Positions 43,617-53,410 of a stretch of 64,000 bases of DNA are shown in pieces. Position 1 is the first letter of the stretch; each line of letters starts with the position of its first letter. The DNA is from Argonema galeatum A003/A1 (GTDB taxonomy: Bacteria > Cyanobacteriota > Cyanobacteriia > Cyanobacteriales > Aerosakkonemataceae): contig NZ_JAIQZM010000011.1 of NCBI RefSeq assembly GCF_023333595.1, positions 26,726 through 90,725 of the forward strand. The letters are read 5' to 3'. The notes beneath the pieces are model-generated. The model ran no database searches. It had not been told where the DNA came from and worked only from the letters and a program-made list of their open reading frames with translations. The translations under genes and the position numbers were made by a program.

Positions 43617-46388
43617 ATGAACGACTACGATACAGCTCGTCAGGTGGCTCAAGCTCTGTTGAAGCGTGAACACACACCCACCAGACAAATCATTGAGGAA
43701 AAAGTCAAAATAGCCATTGATTCTACCAGAACTAGCGAACAGGGCCGTGCGGTTGAGGTAGATGAGGAAAAGCTCGTCCGGGAACTTGAAAGTCTTTTCA
43801 ACATCTGGATGGGTGTAGGTCGTGTCTTGGAAAACCAAGAGGGTCACATCCCTTGGTTGGCTGACCGCAACAGTGAAATCAATTGGGCTTTTTGGAACCG
43901 TTATGCACGTTATTTGGAGGAAGAAAAGGGCTGGGCCCCAGCAACTACGAAAGGTTTAGATCAGTTGACAGACTCTATTCTTGAACGCTTAGAGAACCCT
44001 TTGCGTTCAGGAGCTTGGGATCGGAGAGGAATGGTTGTTGGACAGGTTCAGTCTGGAAAAACAGCAAACTATACTGGTCTTATCTGCAAGGCGGTTGATG
44101 CAGGATACAAACTGATTATTGTGCTTGCTGGTATCCAGAACAGCTTACGGAGCCAAACGCAGCTACGTTTAGACGAAGGTTTTCTCGGATATGAGTCACG
44201 ACTACACAGAGCTTTGACAGAAGAGACTTCCGCCATTGGAGCGGGGCGAATTCTTGTTGGAAAGAGGCTGGTTGCTGATTCAGCTACAAACAGTTCTGAT
44301 AAAGGTGATTTTAATAGAAAAGTAGCAGGTCAGTTTGGGATATCAGCAGGGGGAGGAAATCCATTATTGTTTGTTGTTAAAAAGAATACAACTGTACTCA
44401 AAAATCTCCTACAGTGGGCTTTACGTCAGGGGGATAAAGATGAAAAATCAGGAAAACGCATCGTCAGAGGAGTTCCCTTGCTTATCATTGATGATGAAGC
44501 AGACAACGCCTCGATCAACACAAATCCCCCACTATTCGATGAAAATGGCAAAGTTCAGGAAGAGTATGATGTTTCAGCAATCAATGGATTGATCAGGAAA
44601 CTGCTTCACAGTTTTGAAAAGAGTGCTTATGTGGGTTACACAGCAACACCATTTGCTAATATCTTCATACACCCAGATATAGATAAAAAAAATCAAGAAT
44701 TTGGAGACGATCTCTTTCCACGTAGTTTTATTATCAACCTACCTGCACCATCAAACTACATTGGCCCAGTGCAGGTATTTGGGCTGGACACTGACCCGGC
44801 AATTGGTCTTGAAGCATCAGAACCTTTGCCTATCATCAGATCAGTGGACGACCAAAAAGAATGGATGCCAGACAAACACAAAAAAGACCACGTTCCGGGT
44901 GAACTTCCAGGGTCTCTCAAGGAGGCGATTAGGGCGTTTATTCTTTGTTGCGCTGTCAGAATTGTGCGAGGACAGGAGAACGATCACAACTCAATGCTAG
45001 TTCATGTTGCCCGTTTTACGGCTGTCCAATCTGAGGTAGCAAAGCAAGTCAAAGATGAGTTGACTTCCCTACAAAAAGGATTGCGACACAGCGATGGCAA
45101 AGTAACAGGGAAGCTAGAGGAAGAATTTGAGCAGTTATGGAAAGATGACTTTCTACCAACCACTTCATCTATAATCTCATCCATACCCGATCCAGAACTA
45201 AAGTCACTTTCGTGGGAAGAAGTTGAACCCTTACTGCACCGGGCAGCCTCTAAGATTCAGATTAAAAAAATCAACGGCACAGCCAAGGATGTACTGGACT
45301 ACTGGGAACACAAGAACGGGCTGAGTGTTATTGCGATCGGCGGTGATAAATTGTCTCGTGGTCTGACTTTGGAAGGTCTGAGCGTCAGCTATTATCTCCG
45401 AGCCTCAAAAATGTACGATACGCTGATGCAGATGGGTCGATGGTTTGGGTACAGACCAGGGTATCTCGATCTTTGCCGATTATACACAACTGATGAGTTG
45501 GTTGAATGGTACGAACACATCACTGTTGCGAGTGAGGAACTCCGACAGGAGTTTGACTATATGGCTGATGTCGGAGCGACACCTGATGAATTCGGTCTAA
45601 AAGTTCGCACGCACCCACAGGGGCTGGTGATCACTGGTGCTAATAAGATGAAGACAGGTACTGTCATGCGGCTCTCCTACACCAGAAGCCTTAGTGAAAC
45701 TACCATCTTCTACAAGGATGAAAATAAAAACCAGCAAAACCTTGAAGTTACTGAAGAACTGCTGAGAACACTTGGCGAATACTCTAGGAAAGAAAGCAAC
45801 AACTATATATGGCAAGATGTCCCCGCTAAAAAAATCACCAGTTTTATTTCAGGCTATCAATCACATCCTAAAGTTAAAACTGCGAACACCAGACACCTTG
45901 TAGATTACATTAACGCTCAACTTCCCCAACAAGAACTCGTGTTATGGACAGTTGTTATTATATCAAATAGTCGCGGCAAAAAAAGGTGTATTGCTGGACA
46001 TGAAGTAGGTACAACTCTGCGTAAGAATGCCTCCCCTGAATCTTCTCAGGAATATCGCCTCAGCAAGTCTCGGCTTCTGAGTCCAACCGATGAATGGCTC
46101 GATTTACCCAAAGAAACTCGTGAGGAAATTCTTGAAATCACTAGGAGGAGGCGAGAAGAGGCTGGTAAACCACCGGGGGCTGGCAATACACCTGATGGAA
46201 AAGTTTTGCGTTCCAAGCGTTCACCAAAGAACGGCTTATTGCTGCTTTATCCACTAGAGCCGGAAGTAATCAATTCGGAAATTCCTGTCATCGGTTTTGT
46301 GCTGAGTTTCCCCGATAGCAAGACAGCCCAGATGGTCGAATATAAGGTTAACAATGTGTACTGGCAAGAGGAATTTGGTCAGCTATGA
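43617..46388 (+). CDS. Z1-domain ATPase/helicase-like endonuclease component
   Basis: 923 residues. Walker A is GQVQSGKTANYTG (about 142-154), Walker B LLIIDDEADNASIN, motif III VGYTATPFANIF, and a C-terminal helicase half with GGDKLSRGLTLEGL and QMGRWFGYRPGY: the Z1 family (PF10593). Z1 proteins occur with C5-methyltransferases in unusual restriction systems. It overlaps the next gene by 4 bases (ATGA). It probably acts as an ATP-dependent translocase or nuclease partner. Confidence 0.92.
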   Translation: MNDYDTARQVAQALLKREHTPTRQIIEEKVKIAIDSTRTSEQGRAVEVDEEKLVRELESLFNIWMGVGRVLENQEGHIPWLADRNSEINWAFWNRYARYLEEEKGWAPATTKGLDQLTDSILERLENPLRSGAWDRRGMVVGQVQSGKTANYTGLICKAVDAGYKLIIVLAGIQNSLRSQTQLRLDEGFLGYESRLHRALTEETSAIGAGRILVGKRLVADSATNSSDKGDFNRKVAGQFGISAGGGNPLLFVVKKNTTVLKNLLQWALRQGDKDEKSGKRIVRGVPLLIIDDEADNASINTNPPLFDENGKVQEEYDVSAINGLIRKLLHSFEKSAYVGYTATPFANIFIHPDIDKKNQEFGDDLFPRSFIINLPAPSNYIGPVQVFGLDTDPAIGLEASEPLPIIRSVDDQKEWMPDKHKKDHVPGELPGSLKEAIRAFILCCAVRIVRGQENDHNSMLVHVARFTAVQSEVAKQVKDELTSLQKGLRHSDGKVTGKLEEEFEQLWKDDFLPTTSSIISSIPDPELKSLSWEEVEPLLHRAASKIQIKKINGTAKDVLDYWEHKNGLSVIAIGGDKLSRGLTLEGLSVSYYLRASKMYDTLMQMGRWFGYRPGYLDLCRLYTTDELVEWYEHITVASEELRQEFDYMADVGATPDEFGLKVRTHPQGLVITGANKMKTGTVMRLSYTRSLSETTIFYKDENKNQQNLEVTEELLRTLGEYSRKESNNYIWQDVPAKKITSFISGYQSHPKVKTANTRHLVDYINAQLPQQELVLWTVVIISNSRGKKRCIAGHEVGTTLRKNASPESSQEYRLSKSRLLSPTDEWLDLPKETREEILEITRRRREEAGKPPGAGNTPDGKVLRSKRSPKNGLLLLYPLEPEVINSEIPVIGFVLSFPDSKTAQMVEYKVNNVYWQEEFGQL

Positions 46389-47395
46389 CGGTACAAAATA
46401 CCTGGAAACTACTGGAAGATGATACTCCAAATGTAACCTCTGGCTATATCACCCGCCGCCTATTGCCAGAAGTTACATACGATGTTTATCTCGCTATTGA
46501 AAGACCTTCTAATGCACGTTTGCTGATGATGCGGGTGAAGCACAAATCAATCGGGAAAGGTGGAATTTTTCCGAATTCCAACTGCTTTGAGGTTAGGCGT
46601 GTAGCCCTGCAAGGTGATGATGATGCCCATGTCACCCTGCAACTGGTACTTATTAACTCGCGTTACAGCGATATCTTTACAACATTAGTACAGGACATTG
46701 TTGATGAAATTTCCCCGATTGCGGATGAGCAAAACGCTGTAGCGGCATTCTTTACCCGTCTGCGGCGATGGCAAGCATTCTTAGAAAAACATAGCCCCGA
46801 AGGACTCAGCCAAGCGGAACAGCAAGGACTATATGGTGAACTCTGGTTTCTGCGGCAAATTGTCATTCCTCAAATCGGTTCTCGCCAAGGAGTCGAATGC
46901 TGGACAGGTGCAAAAGGAACTCAACAGGATTTCCAGTTTCAACACTGTGCTATTGAAGTCAAAACTACTGTAGCCAAACAGCATCAGAAACTAGCGATCT
47001 CCAGCGAAAGGCAACTAGATGATACTGGCACGGGTACACTGATTTTACTGCACTTATCCCTCGATGCTAGACAAAACCGGGGTGAGTCTCTACCGGATAT
47101 TGTCGTCAGTCTTAGGTCACTTCTCGAAAATGACCCTATAGCTAAAGAACAATTAGAAACACTCCTTTTTGAAGTTGGCTATCTAGAGATACATACTCCC
47201 TACTATGAACAAATTGGCTATACCCCACGAGAAGTTAACTATTTCAAAGTCGAGGGAGATTTTCCCAGAATTATTGAAGCGGATCTCCGAAATGGCATTG
47301 GTGATGTTCGCTACACCATCAGCGTTGCCGAGTGCCGACGCTTTTCAATACCAGAATTAAATGTAATTTCTCTAATCGAGGGTAGCCATAAGTGA
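46385..47395 (+). CDS. PD-(D/E)XK motif protein (DUF4420)
   Basis: 336 residues. The nuclease core is GLYGELWFLRQIVIP (Glu), then GTQQDFQFQHCAIEVKTTVAK with the D...E-x-K catalytic residues. The surrounding domains match DUF4420, which usually follows Z1 genes. Start overlaps the Z1 stop. It is the likely DNA-cutting subunit of the system; the usual MutL/Hsp90-like ATPase and AIPR genes are absent here. Confidence 0.92.
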   Translation: MTVQNTWKLLEDDTPNVTSGYITRRLLPEVTYDVYLAIERPSNARLLMMRVKHKSIGKGGIFPNSNCFEVRRVALQGDDDAHVTLQLVLINSRYSDIFTTLVQDIVDEISPIADEQNAVAAFFTRLRRWQAFLEKHSPEGLSQAEQQGLYGELWFLRQIVIPQIGSRQGVECWTGAKGTQQDFQFQHCAIEVKTTVAKQHQKLAISSERQLDDTGTGTLILLHLSLDARQNRGESLPDIVVSLRSLLENDPIAKEQLETLLFEVGYLEIHTPYYEQIGYTPREVNYFKVEGDFPRIIEADLRNGIGDVRYTISVAECRRFSIPELNVISLIEGSHK

Positions 47396-47405
47396 ACAAG
47401 CAAAA

Positions 47406-47781
47406 TTAATTCAGTCTTAAAATCTGAATATCGTAACTAAACAAACCCAAATCATGCTGAAGCGCCGTTGCAGCTATCCACATATCATTAGTTGGAATCG
47501 GGTGACCTTTGCTTCTCAAAGAACGATAGATAAGAGCGTAATACAGCGGTTTCCTCATCTATAGAAAAAAGGTTGACTCGACTAGAACTAAGAAACTGTT
47601 TCAACTCACGACGATTGACAGCTTCTTTTGTCCCCAATACAAATCCGCCAAGTAACTCTCCTAGAATAATACTATTAATACCAATCATGGGAACGTTCCT
47701 AATAATTTCAATTGCTTCAGGAGCGTTTCTTTTAAAGGCCGCGTAAGCATTCGTATCTAGTGAAATAGCTCTTACTGCCAT
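47406..47781 (-). pseudogene. vapC: PIN-domain (VapC-like) toxin, frameshifted
   Basis: The first ~80 codons encode a PIN start: ISLDTNAYAAFKRN with the first catalytic Asp, then GINSIILGELLGGF. After DEETA (about 47545) the annotated frame continues into non-PIN sequence and stops at 47488. In another frame the sequence reads YYALIYRSLRSKGHPIPTND and then MWIAATALQHDLGLFSYD, the correct PIN ending, stopping at 47406. One frameshift therefore breaks an otherwise complete toxin. Confidence 0.85.
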
Positions 47782-48023
47782 AATTTTTCATCAATTTGAT
47801 TAAATTCATTAGTATGGCTTAAGAACTCAATTTCATCTTCTTGACTCCAAGTTCCCGATAAAAAATCGAGATCGTGGTAAGTTGTTATCTGATTGTTTAA
47901 CTCTTCGGAGTTACTTTGTGTAATAAATGTAACAATAACTTGTGTTTGAGAGGGAATGTTATCAGGAATTTCATTTAATTCAATTTGACCATCCCGATAA
48001 ATTCCCTGAATTGTTTTGAGCAT
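47772..48023 (-). CDS. VapB/DUF104-like antitoxin
   Basis: 83 residues. MLKTIQGIYRDGQIELNEIP is the AbrB-like swapped-hairpin DNA-binding start, followed by TQVIVTFI and an acidic toxin-binding tail (SQEDEIEFLSHTNEF). The 3' end overlaps the start of the PIN gene by 10 bases. The frame is intact although the toxin is broken. Confidence 0.82.
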   Translation of the reverse strand: MLKTIQGIYRDGQIELNEIPDNIPSQTQVIVTFITQSNSEELNNQITTYHDLDFLSGTWSQEDEIEFLSHTNEFNQIDEKLWQ

Positions 48024-48265
48024 AAATTCTCTCCTAAATTTGTTTTTCGTAAACCACCGAGACGAAACCGTATTAGTAAAATCTGGTTCCTTCTACCTTA
48101 GTCCTTGCAGCGTTGTCGCCGTATTAGAAGAAGACAGGTAACACCAATTGGTGAACTGTTGTCAAAACAGTTATAATCACCTCAATCTAGCAACAAAGTC
48201 ATTAATCTGTTAATCATGACAACAATCTGTCACCCCAGACAAATAATTTACCAACCTGCAAAATA
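48024..48265. other. Spacer between antitoxin gene and tRNA-Pro
   Basis: About 240 bp, no gene. It contains the promoter region of the minus-strand antitoxin gene. No repeat or strong hairpin is noticed. Confidence 0.4.
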
Positions 48266-48339
48266 TCGGGATGACAGGATTTGAACCTGCGACCCCCTCG
48301 TCCCGAACGAGGTGCGCTACCAAGCTGCGCTACATCCCG
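48266..48339 (-). tRNA. tRNA-Pro (anticodon CGG)
   Basis: On the minus strand CGGGATG (48339-48333) opens the acceptor stem and pairs with CATCCCG (48273-48267), with discriminator A at 48266. The D-arm is AGCGCAGCTTGGTAGCGC, the anticodon arm CCTCG-TTCGGGA-CGAGG with anticodon CGG, and the T-arm GCAGGTTCAAATCCTGT. CCA is not encoded. Confidence 0.95.
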
Positions 48340-48340
48340 G

Positions 48341-48555
48341 CTTTAAACACCAGTTTTTCTATGATACCACATTTTAGCGTAAATACCCACTGACAATCCA
48401 AAATCCAAAATCCAAAATCCAAAATCGAATGGCTGTTATCATAGAAACTTGTAAGGGCGGGTTGTGGAGCGAGATGAATGATTGCTTCGATCGCAAATAG
48501 TTGCTAAACCCGCCCCTACAAACGATCGATCGTAGTTCAGCAGTTAGAGGCAGGC
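48341..48555. repeat. Spacer with AATCCAA repeats and an inverted repeat around lipA
   Basis: Bases 48395-48426 are AATCCAA heptamers. Bases 48451-48520 contain GGGCGGGTT and AACCCGCCC in inverted order (TAAGGGCGGGTTGT and AAACCCGCCCCTACA), giving a long hairpin. Nothing coding. Confidence 0.7.
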
Positions 48556-49434
48556 GTGGTAGTAAAACCGGAGTGGTTGCGGGTAAAAGCGCCTCAGTGG
48601 GAGCGCGTTGGCACTGTTAAGGAGATTTTGCGCGATTTATCCCTGAATACCGTTTGCGAAGAAGCTTCTTGCCCGAATATTGGCGAGTGTTTCCACAATG
48701 GCACTGCTACATTCTTAATTATGGGGCCTGCTTGCACGCGAGCCTGTCCTTATTGCGATATCGATTTTGAGAAAAAGCCGAAACCCCTAGACGCCACGGA
48801 ACCGGAACGCTTAGCAGAAGCGGTGCGGCGGCTAAAATTAAATCATGTTGTCATCACCTCGGTAAACCGGGATGATTTACCAGATGGCGGCGCATCTCAG
48901 TTTGTGCGCTGCATTGAAGCAATTCGCGCTAGTTCCCCCGGTACGACAATTGAAGTGCTGATTCCTGACTTATGCGGTAATTGGGAAGCACTCGCAGGTA
49001 TTTTGCAAGCAGAACCAGAAGTGCTGAATCACAATACGGAAACAGTGTCCCGTTTGTATCGGCGAGTGCGTCCGCAAGGAGAATATCAGCGGACAATGGA
49101 ATTAATGAAGCGATCGCGCGAATTAGCTCCTTGGGTTTATACTAAATCCGGCATTATGGTAGGACTGGGAGAAACGGACGCTGAAGTTCGGGAAGTCATG
49201 CAGGATTTGCGAAATGTCGATTGCGATATCCTGACCATAGGACAATATCTCCAACCCAGTCAAAAACATCTAAAAGTCGATAACTTTGTTCCGCCAGCAC
49301 AATTCGCCGCATGGCAAGAGTTTGGCGAATCAATCGGATTTTTACAAGTTGTTGCTTCACCCTTGACTCGTAGCTCATATCATGCAGAGCAAGTAAGAGC
49401 ATTGATGGAACGTTACCCCCGCAGTCGATTTTAG
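48556..49434 (+). CDS. lipA: Lipoyl synthase
   Basis: A radical-SAM enzyme that inserts two sulfurs into octanoylated lipoyl domains. 292 residues. The auxiliary cluster cysteines are in [12 protein letters not shown], the radical SAM cluster in [11 protein letters not shown], and the C-terminal RSSYHAE serine that ligates the auxiliary cluster is present. Start is GTG 48556 with GAGG upstream. Confidence 0.96.
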   Translation: MVVKPEWLRVKAPQWERVGTVKEILRDLSLNTVCEEASCPNIGECFHNGTATFLIMGPACTRACPYCDIDFEKKPKPLDATEPERLAEAVRRLKLNHVVITSVNRDDLPDGGASQFVRCIEAIRASSPGTTIEVLIPDLCGNWEALAGILQAEPEVLNHNTETVSRLYRRVRPQGEYQRTMELMKRSRELAPWVYTKSGIMVGLGETDAEVREVMQDLRNVDCDILTIGQYLQPSQKHLKVDNFVPPAQFAAWQEFGESIGFLQVVASPLTRSSYHAEQVRALMERYPRSRF

Positions 49435-49511
49435 ATTGAGTTATAAACCAATAATCCAAAATCCGCAATCCAAAATCGCTCTTACTCCGTTCCCGCCAAA
49501 AGATTATGTAG

Positions 49512-49576
49512 GGGCGAAGCATTGCGGGATTAACGTTTCGGTTTTGAATTAAGATTAATCCCGCAATGCTTCGCCC
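49512..49576. repeat. GGGCGAAGCATT hairpin element
   Basis: Arms 49512-49533 and 49555-49576 are perfect 22-bp reverse complements (GGGCGAAGCATTGCGGGATTAA on the left, split here as motif plus tail). Same family as 25173-25237 and the core of the 36646-36811 MITE. The surrounding 49435-49714 spacer also holds AATCCAA heptamers. Confidence 0.85.
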
Positions 49577-49714
49577 GACCACTATAGTCTTCCACAACCG
49601 TTGGGAGTAATGCGATCGCAACGAAGCAAAAATCTCCATTCCGAAGCGTTCATCTGTGGTTAAAAATATCCAAACCTACTTTGAGGATAGACTCTTCTAG
49701 GCTTTTATTGGCTA

Positions 49715-50752
49715 ATGGTAATGGAAACTAACGAAGAAACGAATCATCCAAAATCCAAAATCCTCTCTTGCGAAGGTGGGCATCGTGACGGGAACCGCCA
49801 AGACGCCCACTTCGCGCAAAATCCAAAATCGATCGCTATTCTGGGAACAGGTGCTTGGGGTACGACTTTGGCGACTCTAGCAGAGGCGAACGGTCATCGC
49901 GTGCGTTTGTGGTCTCGTGAATGTTCCCAAAGCCTAGACGATATCATAGCAGGTGTCGATATTATCCTCTCAGCCGTCTCAATGAAAGGCGTCAGACCAG
50001 TTGTAGAGCAAGTTTCTTGCTTACCGATTTCCCCTACAACGATTTTTGTCACTGCTACCAAAGGATTAGACCCGTCTACAACTTGCACACCCTCTCAAAT
50101 TTGGCAAGCGGCATTTCCATCTCATCCCGTCGTAATTCTAGCAGGGCCAAACTTATCCAAAGAAATTCAGGCCCGATTGCCAGCAGCTACTGTTGTTGCG
50201 AGTAAAGACGCGGATGCAGCAGTTGTGGTGCAAGGGGTGTTTAACTCAAATCGGTTTCGCGTTTATACCAATGCCGATCCCTTGGGTGTAGAACTAGGTG
50301 GTACACTGAAAAATGTAATTGCGATCGCAGCTGGTGCCTGTGATGGTTTGCAACTCGGAACCAATGCCAAAGCCGCTCTTGTCACCCGTGGCTTAGCCGA
50401 AATCATCCGCATAGGCGATCGTTGGGGTGCTAATACCGACACATTTTATGGCTTATCAGGATTAGGGGATTTACTAGCCACTTGCAACAGCGCCCTCAGT
50501 CGCAACTACCAAGTTGGTTACAAACTCGCCCAAGGCGAAACCCTACCAGAAATTTTGGCTTCCTTGGAGGGAACCGCCGAAGGTGTGAATACAACCGAAG
50601 TGCTAGTTCATCAGGCCCTTCGACAGGAAATTGCTGTACCTATTTCTTATCAGGTGTATCGCTTGCTCAAGGGAGAAGTGACTCCCCAAGTCGCCGTGGA
50701 AGCACTAATGTTGCGAGACGTTAAGCCAGAGTACAGTAGGTCGGAGAGTTGA
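49715..50752 (+). CDS. gpsA: NAD(P)H-dependent glycerol-3-phosphate dehydrogenase
   Basis: Makes glycerol 3-phosphate for membrane lipids. 345 residues. The nucleotide-binding motif is SIAILGTGAWGTTLA, then AVSMKGVRPV, LAGPNLSKEI, catalytic Lys in GGTLKNVIAIAAG and GLGDLLATCNS. The ~40 residues before the Rossmann motif are not conserved: they are translated AATCCAA repeats (HPKSKI, QNPKSK) and a GCGAAG.TGGGC hairpin. The true start may be there only because the repeat array is in frame. Confidence 0.93.
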   Translation: MVMETNEETNHPKSKILSCEGGHRDGNRQDAHFAQNPKSIAILGTGAWGTTLATLAEANGHRVRLWSRECSQSLDDIIAGVDIILSAVSMKGVRPVVEQVSCLPISPTTIFVTATKGLDPSTTCTPSQIWQAAFPSHPVVILAGPNLSKEIQARLPAATVVASKDADAAVVVQGVFNSNRFRVYTNADPLGVELGGTLKNVIAIAAGACDGLQLGTNAKAALVTRGLAEIIRIGDRWGANTDTFYGLSGLGDLLATCNSALSRNYQVGYKLAQGETLPEILASLEGTAEGVNTTEVLVHQALRQEIAVPISYQVYRLLKGEVTPQVAVEALMLRDVKPEYSRSES

Positions 50753-51150
50753 ACGTCGCGCCCAAAGACATTTGGCAGTGGGTATTTTAACAGTGATCGG
50801 GAAAGCATCTATCTAGTGATGTAGATTAACTAAGCCTTTGACAGAGGTCACCCTTGACCCATCGATCTTTTCCTTATACTAGCTGACAAATGCTAAAAGT
50901 CAAAAAACTTCGTTGCTGACCGTGTAGCTGCTCAATGCCAGCATTTCTATCGATTCGAGTAACTCTCGATACGTAGAGTACGAGCAAGCTAAGACGATCG
51001 CTAGTGTCTAAGACAAGAGTGCATCACCAGTAATTAAGCCGACTAGGCAAAACCAAGCCGTGTTTCTAGTCTTGGAAAATACCAGAACTAGAAACAAATA
51101 GCCTTTTCAAGAAAGCCCCTTTGTCACCTGGAGCAGTTGAGGCAATCAGT
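50753..51150. promoter_or_regulatory. Leader region of sigC with a hairpin
   Basis: About 400 bp without a gene. GTTTCTAGT (51062-51070) pairs with ACTAGAAAC (51087-51095), extended by CTTGG/CCAGA, giving a stable hairpin about 55 bp before the sigC start. It might be an attenuator or an upstream terminator. Confidence 0.4.
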
Positions 51151-52392
51151 ATGCCAGCAACCTTTTATTCCGCCGATGCCACCTACGAGAGTCAACTAGA
51201 TGCCGCTAGCTTTGAGCTAGAAGACAGCGCTGAACAAATAGCCAGGGATCTGGTCGATCTGGATTTGGAGGAGGCAGACGCTGCCAACCCTCAGCAAGGC
51301 ACCAGCCGTCGCACTACCGATCTGGTTCGTTTGTACCTTCAAGACATCGGTCGCGTGCGTTTGCTAGGGCGAGATGAAGAAGTTTCAGAAGCACAACAAG
51401 TCCAGCGCTATATGCGGTTGCTGGAATTACGAGAACTAGCCGCCCAGGAGGAAGATGAGACGATTCGGCTCTATGTCGGATTGATTGAGATCCACGATCG
51501 TTTAGCTGCTAACCTGGGGCATCGTCCGTCTTGGGAACGATGGGCTGCCGCCGCCTGCCTGACAGTTCCCGAACTCAAGCAAACTTTGGCTACCGGCAAA
51601 AGACGCTGGGCAGAACTGACTGCTTTGGATATTGAGGAACTAGACGAGATCCAAGCAGACGGCGTGCGGGCAAAGGAACACATGATCAAAGCAAACCTGC
51701 GCTTGGTAGTGTCGGTTGCTAAGAAGTATCAAAATCGCGGCCTAGAATTATTGGATTTAATCCAAGAAGGAACGATGGGTTTGGAGCGAGCTGTCGAGAA
51801 GTTCGATCCTACCAAAGGTTATCGCTTTAGCACTTATGCCTACTGGTGGATTCGCCAGGGCATCACGCGGGCGATCGCAACTCAAAGCCGCACGATTCGC
51901 CTGCCGGTTCACATTACCGAAAAACTCAACAAAATCAAGAAAGCTCAGCGGAAAATTTCCCAAGAAAAAGGCCGCACCGCGACTCTGGAAGATCTTGCCA
52001 AGGAATTGGAGATGACACCCCTGCAAGTGCGGGAAGTGTTGTTCCGAGTGCCCCGCTCTGTTTCTTTGGAAACCAAAGTGGGCAAAGAAAAAGACACCGA
52101 GCTGGGCGATCTTTTGGAAACTGAGGACGTATCTCCTGAAGAAACCTTAATGCGAGAAGCTCTCTCTCGCGACTTGCAGCACCTGTTAGCCGATTTAACC
52201 AGCCGGGAGCGCGATGTCATCCTCATGCGGTTTGGTTTAGAAGATGGTCATGCCTATTCCCTGGCTGAAATTGGTCGGGCGCTGGATCTATCTCGCGAGC
52301 GAGTCCGCCAAATTGAATCGAAAGCTTTGCAAAAGTTGCGGCAACCTAAGCGTCGCAATCGGGTGCGGGATTATCTAGAATCCTTCAGCTGA
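51151..52392 (+). CDS. sigC: Group 2 sigma-70 factor, SigC-like
   Basis: 413 residues from ATG 51151 (MPATFYSAD). Region 1.2 is TTDLVRLYLQDIGRVRLLGRDEE, region 2 has AKEHMIKANLRLVVSVAKKYQNRG and FSTYAYWWIRQGITRAI, region 3 follows, and region 4 ends with SRERVRQIESKALQKLR. The N-terminus and spacer match cyanobacterial SigC rather than the principal SigA, which has a longer N-terminus. SigC is used in stationary phase and nitrogen/heat responses in model strains. Confidence 0.88.
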   Translation: MPATFYSADATYESQLDAASFELEDSAEQIARDLVDLDLEEADAANPQQGTSRRTTDLVRLYLQDIGRVRLLGRDEEVSEAQQVQRYMRLLELRELAAQEEDETIRLYVGLIEIHDRLAANLGHRPSWERWAAAACLTVPELKQTLATGKRRWAELTALDIEELDEIQADGVRAKEHMIKANLRLVVSVAKKYQNRGLELLDLIQEGTMGLERAVEKFDPTKGYRFSTYAYWWIRQGITRAIATQSRTIRLPVHITEKLNKIKKAQRKISQEKGRTATLEDLAKELEMTPLQVREVLFRVPRSVSLETKVGKEKDTELGDLLETEDVSPEETLMREALSRDLQHLLADLTSRERDVILMRFGLEDGHAYSLAEIGRALDLSRERVRQIESKALQKLRQPKRRNRVRDYLESFS

Positions 52393-52410
52393 TCGGAGGT
52401 AGAACTAGAG

Positions 52411-52447
52411 AGGGACTAGAGAAGTTTTCTCTAGTCCCTAATTTTTT
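52411..52447 (+). terminator. Rho-independent terminator after sigC
   Basis: AGGGACTAGAGAA (52411-52423) pairs with TTCTCTAGTCCCT (52427-52439), followed by AATTTTTT. Strong 13-bp stem plus T-tract. Confidence 0.9.
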
Positions 52448-52682
52448 GTCGAGCGCCTACCACCAATCCCAATACGCCTCGGTTAAAGTCGCGATCGGCT
52501 ATCACCAATCTTTTTTGATGCCAATTTTTATTAATTATTTAACTAATTATAGATTTTCTCAATAAACTAAATAGCTAAAAATTCTTTTAGCTATTTATTC
52601 TCAATAAGCCGGATTTCTTGAAAATTAGATGCTAAATTGTGTATCCTTACCTGATATAGAAGACTTTTTGAGAAAGTCAATT

Positions 52683-53201
52683 ATGACTAACTACACAGCG
52701 ACCTCTTTTAAAGCCGAGCTGAATGAGAAAGGCTGGCGTATGACTCCCCAGAGGGAGACAATTTTGCAAGTTTTTCAACATCTTCCCAAAGGCGACCATC
52801 TCAGCGCTGAAGACCTGCACAATGTGCTACAGACTAGAGGAGAACAGATCAGCCTGTCTACTATTTACCGAACTCTCAAATTAATGGTGAGGATGGGCCT
52901 TTTGCGAGAACTGGAGCTGGCAGAAGGACACAAACATTACGAACTAAATCAGCCCTATCCCCATCACCATCATCATTTAGTCTGCATTCAATGCAACAAG
53001 ACGATCGAATTTAAAAATGACTCAATTTTGAAAATTGGCCTCAAGCAATCTGAAAAAACGGGATTACATCTGCTGGACTGCCAGTTGACCATTCATACCA
53101 TCTGTCCTGAAGCTTTGCGTCAGGGATGGCCTTCCTTGCTCCCTAGCAATTGGTCATGCCTCAGAACCTTCTCGCAAACAGGTTCTTCACCTTCAACTTA
53201 A
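52683..53201 (+). CDS. Fur family regulator with an aberrant C-terminus (FurA paralogue)
   Basis: 172 residues from ATG 52683. Closely similar to the next gene through the winged-helix domain (GWRMTPQRETILQVFQHLPKGDHLSAEDL, SLSTIYRTLKLMVRMGLLREL) and the dimerisation domain (HHHHHLVCIQCNKTIEFKND). At IHTICP it departs: the second CXXC (CPTC in the neighbour) is lost and 28 unrelated residues follow to the stop. It is probably a duplicated furA whose 3' end was replaced; metal binding or activity may differ. Confidence 0.88.
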   Translation: MTNYTATSFKAELNEKGWRMTPQRETILQVFQHLPKGDHLSAEDLHNVLQTRGEQISLSTIYRTLKLMVRMGLLRELELAEGHKHYELNQPYPHHHHHLVCIQCNKTIEFKNDSILKIGLKQSEKTGLHLLDCQLTIHTICPEALRQGWPSLLPSNWSCLRTFSQTGSSPST

Positions 53202-53410
53202 TTAGAGTCCTGGTATGAGCCAGGTATAGCAAAAGTCAAAAGTGAAATGCTTGCTGTGAATTGGTTCTGGCGTTTTAGGATGTCCTAATAGCCTTGACTA
53301 TTGCTATAAATTAGTTAATTAAGACTAATTCTCAATAAGCAATTTTTGTTGAAAATAACTCGTTAATTGTGTATGATTTTCAATAGAGTACCTTTGTTGA
53401 GAAGGTGAAG

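Noticed and set aside
41516..47395. Rrp8-like methyltransferase as a fourth component of the Z1 defence operon
   Set aside because: It is on the opposite strand, has RNA-methylase features and different codon/base composition; no evidence of functional linkage.
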